In this document: positions 11,901 to 22,010 of the stretch, one piece after another
Layout of the letters: each line of letters begins with the position of its first letter
Position numbering within the stretch: position 1 is the stretch's first letter
Origin: Sipunculus nudus
Taxonomy: Eukaryota > Annelida > Sipuncula > Golfingiida > Sipunculidae
Length of the DNA: 64,000 nt
Assembly: GCA_026874595.1 (NCBI GenBank)
Contig: CM049317.1
Location: 68,570,118-68,634,117 of the forward strand
Reading direction: 5' to 3'
Position numbers and translations under genes: made by a program
The notes under the pieces: generated by a model
Told to the model about the DNA's origin: nothing
Database searches by the model: none
What the model saw: only the letters and a program-made list of their open reading frames with translations

Positions 11901-14900
11901 AGGGCTTTATAAATTACTTTTATTTACAGGCCGTGGGTGACGGAGGCGGTGGGATACGTACAGATTGAGCTCGGGGTGTCAGAGGAGAGGGCTATATAGA
12001 TTACTTTTATATACAGGCCGTGGGTGACGGAGGAGGAGGCGGTGGGATACATACAGAGTGAGCTCGGGGTGTCAGAGAAGAGGGCTTTAGAGGTTACTTT
12101 TATATACAGGCCGTTGGTGACGGAGGCGGTGGGATACGTACAGATTGAGCTCGGGGTGTCAGAGAAGAGGGCTATATAGATTACTTTTATATACAGGCCG
12201 TGGGTGACGGAGGCGGTGGGATACGTACAGATTGAGCTCGGGGTGTCAGAGAAGAGGGCTATATAGATTACTTTTATATACAGGCCGTTGGTGACAGAGG
12301 AGGAGGCGGTGGGATACGTACAGAGTGAGTGCGGGGGGTTTCAGAGGAGAGGGCTTTATAGAATACCTTTATATACAGGCTGTGGGTGACAGAGGAGGAG
12401 GCGGTGGGGTACGTTCAGAGTGAGCTCGGGGTGTCAGAAGAGAGGGCTAAGAAGATCGTGGCTCTCGCTAACAAGAACGATGACGGGAAAGTGTCAAACG
12501 AGGAGCTCATCAAACTCTGGGAGAAAGTCAAAGAAGCGTGAGTTGTTTCTTACTATGAGCCGTCTGGTAAATAAACACGATGATTACGAATATTTGTTAG
12601 TATAAAGTATCAGGTATATAACTTTTTTGCGTCAGTGATAACAAGTTATACCAGAGATCTGTTATCACCTAGCGATCCCAACTTCCCCCGCTCACGACCT
12701 TGAAAATGAGGTTAAGGTAGAAAATAAAATAAAATATAAGGTATAAATCTGTCATCTGTGACTGTTACTCTGATCAAAGGTCAGTTTTTGGTAGACAAAA
12801 AAAGCAGAAAGAAGCAAAAAATAAAGAGAGACCCCCCATCCCAAACCTCTAAAAAATGTATCTTGTAAAATTCTTGAGCGGCCCTAAAGCACGTACATGA
12901 CAAGAAGCTGGTACTAAAAACTTGACATCATAAAAAAATATATCATATAAATATATTTATCTAGTAGAGAGGTTTATAGGATGTCAATTTCATACACCTT
13001 TACACATCATGTCAGAAAATGTATTAATAAATCGATGAATTCCAGTACACTGTTTGCGCATACGGTATATATCGTGAGACGATTATGAATTTGTTTCATT
13101 TCACTGGAAGAGAGGCCATTTTACATATTAAGCTACCATTTTGTATGACTTTATTAAGAAATCATTGTAAATTGTTTTATACAGACGAGAAGAAGTGCGG
13201 CCAAAATTTGAGGAATATGACAAAGATAAAACAGGTTACGTTACACTTGATGAGGCTACAGAGGTACTCAAGGGCAAGTTCAAGGACGTGTCGGAGGACA
13301 GTTTGAAGGCCATGATTAGCCGCTACGACGATAACTCTGATGGACGGTTCAACTACAATGAATTTGTATTCTTTTATGGGAATATCTATGCAAGGTAAGT
13401 CGCGCAAATGTCCACGTATCTTTATCGTAACTGAAGGTGGGGCTACTCAACTGTTGTCACGAAACTCAAATGTGGCCTCGTTTCGGAAATGCCCGTTTTT
13501 TGGTGTTGAACTGTTGGCAACGACGCAGCTATGGGGTGTTTATTTTATATTTTCCCCCCAAAAAACTGAAAAATCTGATATTATGTCGCTGAAGATGTCC
13601 CGCAGCGCCATCTAACAGACTAACAAAAACTGAGCCAGTTAATTCGGCCCAAGTTAACTCGGCCAGTGGAAAATCCATACCCTGCACAACCGGCTGAATG
13701 TACCAAAAACGAGCCTGTAAATGGTAGAATCATGAAACGGAACATGAACATACCCATATTTTTCTTGACAACATCTCTGTTTATGCCCAGGGATTTTCAT
13801 AGAGATTCTGCAAAATGTAACTGAATTTGTAATTTAATATTTGTGTTTGTAAAAAAAATAAATTCGAGAAAATCTTAAAAGGTAATGAAAGAGTCATGAA
13901 ATTTGACTTCCTGACTGTTGACAGTTCTTTCATCAAAGATTTCATAGGGAAATCGGAAGTGAATTGCAAATGTCAATTGATTTAATTTATTAATTTAATT
14001 TGTAATAAGCACAAAGCAATACATCGCACAGAAAAAATAAATTTACATTTAATTTGCTCAATTTTAAATAGTTTTCTTTTAAAAAGTTTTAAAAGAGTCA
14101 TTTAAGTTTTACGTATATTAACAGAAAACACAAATATAGTATATCGGATTTACAGACAAATGTATTCTTAGAGAAAAAGAGACACGGGTACTTTAGGAGA
14201 CAAATCAGAAATTAGAAAAATTCGGTAAGCTGAAATTCGAACTTAAAGGACTTCGGAGGCTTAGGGAACGATTGATGTTTCTGTGGACACAGGAAAGGTA
14301 GTGCCTAAGGGCACAAATATGCAGAATTGTTATAAGGTGTAGACAAGTAATAGATCAGACTGTGCGAGCTTAAGAGAGAAATTCCTTCAGAGAAAAAAAT
14401 ACTGAAGTATATTCTCAGAAACCTGACGATTGAAATGCTCCTAGCAGTGTAAACATTGCAAAAACGATCGTTGAGCGGATACGTTTTTGCCAAAAATGAT
14501 TGTTGATGTCTTTTTAATTCATTTAATCACGTGGCAGCACAAACAATAAATACAACAAACCTGAACAGGTGTGCGGTATGAAGGTATATCTGGTTAACAG
14601 AGCAACCAACTGTAGTCAGAATATCCACTCTGATTCATTATTCACTGCCAGCTTTGAGTCATAAAATAAATATTTATCTGTCGTCATGGAGTCCTTAGAC
14701 TGAGAGAATATGGATTAAGCATTGTGAAAGGCCAAAACAGCAATTAAACAGGTGAAGTCAGCATCACACACGGCAGCAATGTCTCATTAAACGTGCATTT
14801 ATGAGAGGAGAGTAGATTATAACGTGAGGTACCTACCTAGACCGGCTAATTATGTCCCTGTACTTTCCTTTATATTGGTAGAGTTTGTCTAAACATATCT

Positions 14901-14983
14901 ATCTCACCTAGGTGATGGGCTAGTTAGGATTGGTGCTTATATATATACATGTATGTACATCCACATATGTGTATATATATTTA

Positions 14984-15041
<58 letters not shown>

Positions 15042-15445
15042 TTAAATTCAGATAATATCATGGACTTTTAATATCGTGTTTTGTGAAAAACACATATCGC
15101 TGGGTATTTGAATTGGTGAAAAAAAGAACATTTTCAGTTTAAAGTAAAGTTAGATATTGTTTTATTTTAAACTTTAATCGTGAAATGTTTAAAAGGGGCC
15201 GTGTTTGTGCGATAACAGGGGAAATTTTGGAATGGAACTCGGAATATTTATCAATCGCGTGGTATTAATAAAAATTTACAGGAAAAATAATTCAGTACAT
15301 TCATTATACATGCACCAATGACATTGTAAAATAAAAACACTTTAGCAACTATAGATGAATAGATGAAGTCGCCCACCAGGTGCCATCAAGGTGTTCACTG
15401 AATGTTTGAATTATGGATAATTGGAATTATGGATAATTGGAATCA

Positions 15446-15505
<60 letters not shown>

Positions 15506-16928
15506 GAGAGAAAGAGAGAGAGAGAGAGAGTGAGTCTGATGACAAGTGAGTATTTAATATGGAAAATGACCATACAATGTATAGAGACTATAATATACAC
15601 ATCTTTCTTTGGTCCAGTTTTTCCGACGTTTCTCCAGTAATCCCTGTTTTACACCATTAAAAATTCTTTGTCATAAATAGTAATTTATTCATTAAATTAG
15701 GAATAATTTGTACTTCCCTTGGTCAGTATGTACCTTTTGTGGTGTCCCTGTTTGGAGTCATTTGTAGTGGTGGTGGGGGGGGGGGGGGGTGTAAACGCAA
15801 GTTTTCTACATCATTGGCATTAGAAAGTCATTACTCGGCTGCTTGGTCAGAAATTACCCAGACTGTTACCTGGGTGTTGATGGAGCATGACTATTCATTA
15901 AACAATCTAAAACCACTGAATACTCACTTGAATAGAAACCATGCTTACAGGGATCGCACTGCAGCGCATATTCTTAGCGGGGAACAGTGCTGTGTCTCAT
16001 TCAGGAAAAGCGTCGTGCAAGGGTAGTAGCAAGGCCGTGCCCCAAGGCTGTGTAGTTTGGGGAGTTCTTCGGCGTTGTGACCAGGCATGGGGATTATAAT
16101 TCACCGACCAGGGTGGCACTAGAATATAAATTTGATAATTTTAGCGGCCTGTCACGGACCAAGCCAAATTTTTGCTAAAGAGCATACTCAGATTAAGGAT
16201 AGTATTGAAAAATGGACAGGGGCGTAGCCAGGATTTCAGGGAAGGGAGGGGGCAAAGATATTTGTCAAAGGTTATTGATGCATATTTTTGTATATACAAA
16301 TATATATTTATACTTCCACACAATAATTCCATACAACATATTTATGTTTTAATTCCAATTGAAAATATCATTTGTACAAGATGAATAAACAAAAATAAAA
16401 TATAATATGCTTGATCAAAACTAATGAAATTTAGAAATAAGTCCCAAATCTGGGGATAACAGTTACAGGAATTTTATTATTGTGTTTTAGAAGAATTTAA
16501 TCATTGTTAGACTAAGTGAAATTCCTGGAGGACTAGGAGTACTAGATGCCACCGGGGAGGGGGGGGGGGCATGGCCCCTGTTGCCTCCCCCCTCCCCCCC
16601 CCCCGCCCATGAAGGAGAGGTTATTAATGAACAATTTGGGTGGTTACCTCCACAAAGAAAAAAATCCCTGTAAAACTGATCGGATTTATTAAGCCTGTGT
16701 TTTTTCTATATTTTCACTGACAGAAAAGAACAGTTGGAGGAGAAGTTTAAAGAACTGGACAAGGATGGCAGTGGAAACCTGGAGAAAGATACAGTGTGCG
16801 CCACCTTGTGTCAGGAGTGTGTACTCGACGACAAGATGGCGCAATCCCTGGTGGAAGACTTCGATGTAAATAAGGACGGAAAGATCAACAAAGAGGAATT
16901 CTTCAACATTTGGAACAAATTGTTCTAA
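8821..16928 (+). CDS. Membrane-anchored-type EF-hand calcium-binding protein, four coding exons (whole gene)
   Basis: Joining 8821-8951, 12379-12537, 13185-13394 and 16724-16928 gives 705 nt, an uninterrupted 234-residue frame ending in TAA. All three introns are phase 2 with GT-AG ends. The protein starts MGCSGSKS: Gly2 is a myristoylation-type site and Cys3 could be palmitoylated. A low-complexity acidic Asn/Glu/Ala/Gln tail follows (to about residue 39). Canonical EF-hand loops lie at 75-86, 109-120, 145-156 and 214-225. The loop at 179-190 has Thr190 where Glu is normal, so it probably binds Ca weakly. A degenerate loop at 40-51 (N-x-D-x-E-L, no Gly at position 6) straddles intron 1, giving three EF pairs. 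It is likely a Ca sensor or buffer at a membrane. I cannot name an orthologue. Codon phase, splice sites and EF spacing make the gene model strong; the precise subfamily is unknown. Confidence 0.9.
8952..12378 (+). other. Intron 1 of the EF-hand gene
   Basis: Phase-2 GT-AG intron, 81 percent of which is the splice-acceptor minisatellite. The remaining part (8952-9591) is unique sequence with no coding signal seen; an AATAAA-free stretch with CGTGTT and GTCACAT-like motifs was not interpretable. Confidence 0.8.
9592..12378 (+). repeat. Minisatellite built of 3' splice site plus exon 2 start, ~30 units of 87/93 bp
   Basis: Each unit reads GATTACTTTTATATACAG, then a near copy of the first ~70 nt of exon 2 (GCCGTGGGTGACGGAGGAGG and onward, through GAGCTCGGGGTGTCAG to GAGAGGGCT), then TATAGATTAC, which starts the next unit. 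Two length classes differ by a GAGGAG hexamer: 93 bp and 87 bp. They often alternate, giving a 180 bp higher-order period. I count 31 TACAGG acceptors from 9671 to 12379, including the real one. Interior units are nearly identical; the first (9592-9660) and last (12296-12378) are the most diverged. In the exon 2 frame most units contain TAG just after GAGAGGGCT; only units with TTTAGAGATT stay open. Confidence 0.95.
12379..12537 (+). CDS. EF-hand gene, coding exon 2 (source of the intron 1 array)
   Basis: The acceptor is TATATACAG ending at 12378 and the donor is GTGAGT at 12538. The exon encodes residues 45-96 plus split codons. It starts in the middle of degenerate EF loop 1 (Val47, Glu51), then has a helix and the EF loop NKNDDGKVSNEE at 75-86. 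The first ~70 bases of this exon, together with its acceptor, are the sequence that is tandemly repeated upstream. This copy is the functional one because only here does GAGAGGGCT continue into AAGAAGATCGTG and a donor, instead of jumping back to intron sequence. Confidence 0.9.
13185..13394 (+). CDS. EF-hand gene, coding exon 3 (two canonical EF hands)
   Basis: The acceptor TTTTATACAG ends at 13184 and the donor GTAAGT starts at 13395. It codes residues 98-166 plus split codons. Loops DKDKTGYVTLDE (109-120) and DDNSDGRFNYNE (145-156) both have all canonical positions: acidic or Asn at 1, 3 and 5, Gly at 6, hydrophobic at 8, Glu at 12. The exon therefore encodes one complete EF-hand pair. Confidence 0.92.
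15448..15530. repeat. Compound (AT)n-(AG)n microsatellite in intron 3 of the EF-hand gene
   Basis: AT run 15448-15501 followed by GAGAGA to 15530. Another (AT)n with ACAT interruptions lies at 14938-15040. Confidence 0.97.
16217..16612 (+). mobile_element. CAGGGGCGTAGCC-ended DNA-transposon relic (non-autonomous)
   Basis: It begins CAGGGGCGTAGCCAGGATTT, the same 20 bases as the element at 62788. Near its right end it shares the TAAGTGAAATTCC ... AGTACT ... ACCGGGG, poly-G, GCATGGCC series with that element. The right terminus is degenerate (poly-C then CGCCCATG in place of GGCTACGCCCCTG). It has no coding capacity. Confidence 0.7.
16724..16928 (+). CDS. EF-hand gene, terminal coding exon 4 (EF pair and stop)
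   Basis: The acceptor is CTGACAG ending at 16723. Residues 168-234 contain loop DKDGSGNLEKDT (179-190), in which position 12 is Thr instead of Glu, and canonical loop DVNKDGKINKEE (214-225). The protein ends NIWNKLF and TAA at 16926-16928. An AATAAA hexamer at 16928-16933 overlaps the last base of the stop codon. If it is the poly(A) signal, the 3' UTR would be very short. Confidence 0.92.
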
Positions 16929-19368
16929 ATAAAGATGGACACATGACTAAGCCATACCATATCAAACAATTACAGTAACATTATATAACTTACCCTCAGG
17001 CCACCTTTACAGTAAAAGAAGTTACCTTAAACATGTGCATACTCACGAAGAGTAGTCCATTATTAAGCCAACTTGTATGTTGATGTTAAAACTAAGCCGT
17101 AGCTATAAAGACGATTGATTCCGGCAATGAAGACTAAAGAATGTTTGAATTATATTTTTTCATATCACACGGGGGAAATCTCGTCTTCATGCACAGAATA
17201 ACATATTAAGATATGTCAAGTGTGTTGAAGAACACATTGATGCCTTATTGTAAATACCTATATGCACAAACGTGAATGACTATAAAAAAGTGGTTTAACA
17301 CGGAAGTACGCATAATGTTATTGCCGTCCCAGTGCGCATGTGCACAGCGTGCCTTCTTTGTTACCCAGGGAAATATACTTCGTGTATATCTTTTAACGGA
17401 CATAAAATGCCAAACGTTATGTTTGAAAAATCAGTTCTGTTCCTTGGAAGGTCAATATGTTCTTTGTAAAAGACTTTAATAATTGTTGAAAGACCATTGA
17501 TGTTCTTTGGAAGAGAATTCATGTGGTTTCAAGGCTGTTTCTGTTCCTGGAGAGACATCTCTGTTGCGACTTACATAAACCTCAGTGAACAATTCAAAAT
17601 GCAAACTGTTCATCCCTCGGCTGTCAACTGAGTCCTCCAGCATCAGTGATTCGTTTAGAGTCGTATAAAATTGAAGAAAGTAAATACTAAACACAGTCAA
17701 AATGCAATGCTATATATCAAAATATACGACTGACTGTTGAAAAGTTATAGCAATATACACTGAATCATTTGCCATTTAGCAATCACTTTCCAAATCGGGA
17801 ACTTTGATGTGCTGTATGCTTTGGTCACCGACAGCGATATTTATATAAGTAACCAGCGGTGGGCGCGGTATGACAGGGACATCGTGTGTTTCTGCATTAG
17901 CGTTATTACACCACGCAGCATTAGTACAGGAAAAAAAACTAATCGTTTCATGACATCAGGCATCAAGTCGTAGCCAGACTTTTAACAGCTAACGCTGAAA
18001 CGTCATGACGTGTCGGAACAGGTGTCGCAGCAAAATACGGTAAACTACATAACATGCCATTGCAACTAGCGTCAGAATCATTTTTATTTACTTTATGGTA
18101 TTCAAGTAATATAACGGCTTTCGCCATGGTGACAAACAACCACAACTGAAACACTAAATAACGGTCGTGGCTCTGTCAGTACAATTGTTCTGGCCAATCT
18201 CCGCTAGATGTCAGTCTGTTACGTCTCGGCCAGTGTACCAGTCTAAATTGTATTAGCAAAGCAAACCGAATACTGCATGAAGAACAAACGGGATAAACAT
18301 ATGCAGTACTATCATACAGATTGTCTTATTCGGTTACAATTCTAACTCTAAACATATCGGAGTTGGTTATCAAATAACCCGCCAGTAAACATGTCTGTTG
18401 AGTGCGATCTCCGCGATTCCCGACGATCAGCTTAAGACATGAAAGACGGACCATGCAACCAGTTGTCACCAATAGTTGACTCATTTCGGACATCTTTTTC
18501 ATACAACTGAACCCTTCTTGTAGCTACCAGCACAGACAGACCACTGTGGATTTATAGTCCTGCCAACTTCATGGGTGTGTTGCAGTAAGGCGATTTACGT
18601 CATGTTAATGACTTAGGTCTTGCGGCATCCCCTGTGGGTACCTTTGTAAAATCTCAATAGTACACACAATATTATAAAGGTCTACTACTAGGCATTTTCA
18701 TGAGAGTGCAACAGAACCCGCGTGTATATTTGTTTTAAGAGGATTCTTTATAGAGGTACTATCAAATAATCAGTATTCAATATAACTAATACTGCAGCAC
18801 TGATCACTTTCTTGCTTAAAACCCATGACATTCTAAAACCCCTGAACCCATCTAGGTATTGTATGCTAGTATATACACGACTAAACTAGGCGAATATGCT
18901 TGAAACTCGCCTGATATTTATGTAAACTAGGAATTCCCAGGCAAAATCCCTGGGGGGGGGGGGGGGGGGGGGGTCATCTTGTTTATGTGTTTGCATTACC
19001 ACTTCAAACTTTTGTCAGTTCACACAAGTGCACATGAATACCAGGGGTCAATGCTATAGACGTGATACATTTTCAAATATCTGTCCACTCTTACTTAGCT
19101 TTTACACAATCTATCCTGCAGACAACTTAGTCACAAAAACTAAGTAAAAAACTGTTAATATTATCAGTATCCTGTCTGCATCTAGCTAGCTTAGATCTCA
19201 GTCTCCAGGGAGTTAAAAGTAAACATCAATAAAAGATGGACTGACATCTGTTGCCAGAGTGAAGAAGCGGCTTTCAAGTGTACGTAACGCCCAATGGTGT
19301 TCAATGTAGAAACCTGTGGCATCTGTTTTCCTGGATTCTTTTTCAGGGACCAGTTGTTTTGACGATCA

Positions 19369-19369
<1 letters not shown>

Positions 19370-19431
<62 letters not shown>

Positions 19432-19440
19432 TATATATAT
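19370..19440. repeat. (AT)n microsatellite
   Basis: About 35 AT units with one AAAT interruption. Confidence 0.97.
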
Positions 19441-19754
19441 TGATATGTTGATTATTTTGTATACTAGTATTCGGCCATACAAGTTAAAGCTCAAAGCATA
19501 AAATCAAGACCGTCCAAATAACTAGAAACCACATAGTATTAAAACGCAGGATTACGTGAAGCCTAAAATATTATGTCATTTTATGCAGGTTGCTTGTTTG
19601 CTTGTCATTTTAAGAGGATTGGATAATGTTTTAAGGTTTTATTCTTGATATCAGCTTCTATATGCTCTGCTATGATCGTTATGTTCAAATTTAAATATTT
19701 TAAAATAAGACGCCTTGTGAATTGGATAATACATTCCAAAAATTGTAAAAAGCG

Positions 19755-20412
19755 TGTAACTTGATTACTGTTATTAAATGATATGTCATATTTCATCCTG
19801 ACATCGTCAATGGAGGCTTAACGAGGTGGGAGTATAATAGGTCATGTTGTTAAACAACAGTAGAGTAGCATTAAATGGGCTTAAACAGGGGCGGCACTTT
19901 TTCAGGGCCCGCTGTGGATTCATGAATATCATAATATATTGTTCCTTTGAGCAAGCACGATCTTTTTTTTATTATTCATAATATTGATGTATCGTGCTAA
20001 TTCGTTTGCTGCAACACGTGCAAGACTATCCAGGGGCGATTGTGATTGTTAATAATTATTATTCATATACAGTGACATTTTTCTATAATGTCGCAAAATT
20101 TAAATATTAATGAACCGATGCAGATTCTGATAAACTTGGCACCCATGCCCCGGCATGCCAGTAAACCTCCGCATCGGGCGCCATCTGGCTGCTTTCGTCA
20201 TCGTCAATCATTCCCAGGTGGCGCCACTGTGCGGAAATATTTTGAGCTCCTGGAAAACTAAGATAAACAACATCTTTTCGTCGGTTGGTTCTGAACGAAC
20301 ATATATTTCATATGCTTGAAATGTCGCTGTGTTTGTCTGCCTGGCATTTCTTCTCGCATTCGTTGTTTTCTTCTGGTTTTGCAATAAATACATTTGCGTA
20401 CTGTGCACGAAA
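19755..20412. repeat. Diverged direct duplication, copy 1
   Basis: Collinear with 20592-21187. Shared landmarks in order: AACAACAGTA.AGTAGCATTAA, GGGCTTAAACAGGGGCGG.ACTTTTTCA, AATTCGTTTGCTGC.ACACGTGCAAGACT, GGGCGCCATCTGGCTG, TTCGTCATC, TTCATATGCTT, TGGCATTTCTTCTCG, and TTTTGCAATAAATACATTTGCGTACTGTGCA. Long divergence with islands of near identity. Confidence 0.85.
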
Positions 20413-20591
20413 AACTGGTATGTTGAAAGTAATGGACGTCTCGACTTTGCAGACTGATTCTAATATATGCTTCCACATCACGTGGTTGTGAAGAACCTAT
20501 CTTTTTCCAAAAAAAGGGAGTCATATTACACATTAAATTATGTCATCACCCCCCCCCCCCCCCCAAAAAAAAATTGATGTTGAAATAAACG

Positions 20592-21187
20592 TGTAATTTT
20601 ATTTCTTTTATTAAATAATATGTTATATTCCACCCCGACATTGTTTAACAACAGTAAAGTAGCATTAATTGAAACTGGGCTTAAACAGGGGCGGTACTTT
20701 TTCAAGGTGGCTGCGGATTCTTTTTTCCTCCAAGCAAACGTAATTTTTATTCTTCATAATAATGATACATCTTGATAATTCGTTTGCTGCCACACGTGCA
20801 AGACTTCCCATGGGCAAAATTAAGGGCGGTTGTGATGTTAGTAATTATAATTCATATGCTGTGACAGCTCCTATAATGTCACAATATTTAAATAATCGTG
20901 AACCCTTGCAGGTTCTGAAAAACTCAGCGCCCTTGCAAAGGCATTGCAGTTATCTCCGCATGGGGCGCCATCTGGCTGATTTCGTCATCATGAATCATTC
21001 TCAAGTTGCGCCACTTTGCTTAAATATTTTGAACTCATGGTAAACTTAGATTAATATCTAATCGTTTGTTGCTTCGGAAACGAGCGTAGACTTCATATGC
21101 TTAAAATGTCGCTGTGCCTGGCATTTCTTCTCGTATTCCTTTTTTTCTGGTTTTGCAATAAATACATTTGCGTACTGTGCATCTTGG
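20592..21187. repeat. Diverged direct duplication, copy 2
   Basis: Second copy of 19755-20412, same order and orientation. A poly-C run (20550-20564) lies just before it. No frame is conserved between the copies, so it is not obviously coding. Confidence 0.85.
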
Positions 21188-21474
21188 TGTTTGTTGTGGT
21201 ATAAAGTTTGCACATCTGAAAGTAAGAATAAATTAGAATGTTGAAACAGAAACGCGTCCATTATTAGCTCTTTTCGCCGAGCATGCGCACTGCAGGTAAC
21301 GCTCGTCGTTATGTTATGTATCTTCAGATAGGTACCGAGAAATCTGCTGTATAGAATTCTTACTAACATATACTGACTGAGATAATTCAGTGTAATTTGT
21401 GAAGCATATTGAAATTCAAAGGTAACGGGAGGGTTGTTGACACTAGATAAGTTTTAATGCTGTTCGCTGTTACT

Positions 21475-21690
21475 GTTCCCGGACCGCTGAGTAGTAAAAC
21501 GCTAAGCTCTCTCTGCTGGCGACCCGGGTTTGATCCCCGGCGTTGGTTGTAGTTGCCCGTCCAAGGCGGGAGGTTTTCTCCGGGTATTCCGGTTTCCTCC
21601 ACCCCTGCAGACCACCGAACACCATCACCGGAGCCATGGAGAGAGCCTCGATTAGTTATAATAACTAATTGTAAAATCCATGTAAAATAA
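21475..21690 (+). mobile_element. tRNA-derived SINE (fuller copy)
   Basis: The tRNA-like head has an A-box-like GCTGAGTAGTAAAACGC at 21485 and a B box GGTTTGATCCC at 21527-21537. It is followed by a core GTTGTAGTTGCCCGTCC..GGGAGGTTTTCTCCGGGTATTCCGG and CCGAACACCATCACCGGAGCC, then an AT-rich tail. The core resembles the conserved central domain of broadly distributed invertebrate SINEs (MetaSINE type is my suggestion). Confidence 0.75.
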
Positions 21691-21874
21691 GTTTAAATTA
21701 TTCTGTCACACAGGGATAGGGTTGTTTTCGGTAACAGGAATTCTTTACATGTCCAAACATAATCGTTTGTGATTGATCATGAAAACATGCGGTCAGTTTG
21801 ATCGATTATCAAAGAACACGAACAAATCCTCGATATAATCGATTAACTGACACACCACTGGTATTTATCATGAT

Positions 21875-22010
21875 TTAAATTGTCCAATCCTTATCAAACT
21901 GGTGGAGGCTGTCACATAACTTCCGGACCTTGCTGCTGGTATTAGCTCTCCGTTTCTTGTCAGTTCTTTCCACTTTCGAACCCCGGGTCGGGTTGATGCC
22001 AGCCAAGACT
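21875..22010 (-). CDS. SAMD3-like gene, terminal exon
   Basis: The acceptor CACATTTCAG ends at 22011. The frame gives VLAGINPTRGSKVERTDKK, a basic stretch, and ends HQFDKDWTI with TAA at 21877-21875. The 136 nt complete the phase-2 split codon and 44 residues. No AATAAA was seen shortly downstream on the minus strand. Confidence 0.8.

Larger units (their letters stand above)
13395..16723 (+). other. Intron 3 of the EF-hand gene
   Basis: A 3.3 kb phase-2 intron. It contains a short TTAATTCGGCCC/TTAACTCGGCCA direct repeat (13637-13665), (AT)n tracts at 14938-15040 and 15448-15501, the latter followed by (AG)n to 15530, poly-G at 15775-15789, and a transposon relic at about 16217-16612. No further exon was recognised. 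Confidence 0.75.
16929..21474. other. Intergenic region between the two convergent genes
   Basis: Lies between the ends of the + strand EF-hand gene and the - strand SAMD3-like gene. Holds poly-G at 18952-18973, (AT)n at 19370-19440, and the diverged duplication at 19755-21187. No exon recognised. Confidence 0.6.

Noticed and set aside
12379-12419. Donor-like GTGAGC inside array units (ACAGAGTGAGC) making 41-nt mini-exons
   Set aside because: The implied exon is not a multiple of three and the site is also inside the real exon 2, where it must be ignored. No reason to call it a functional donor.
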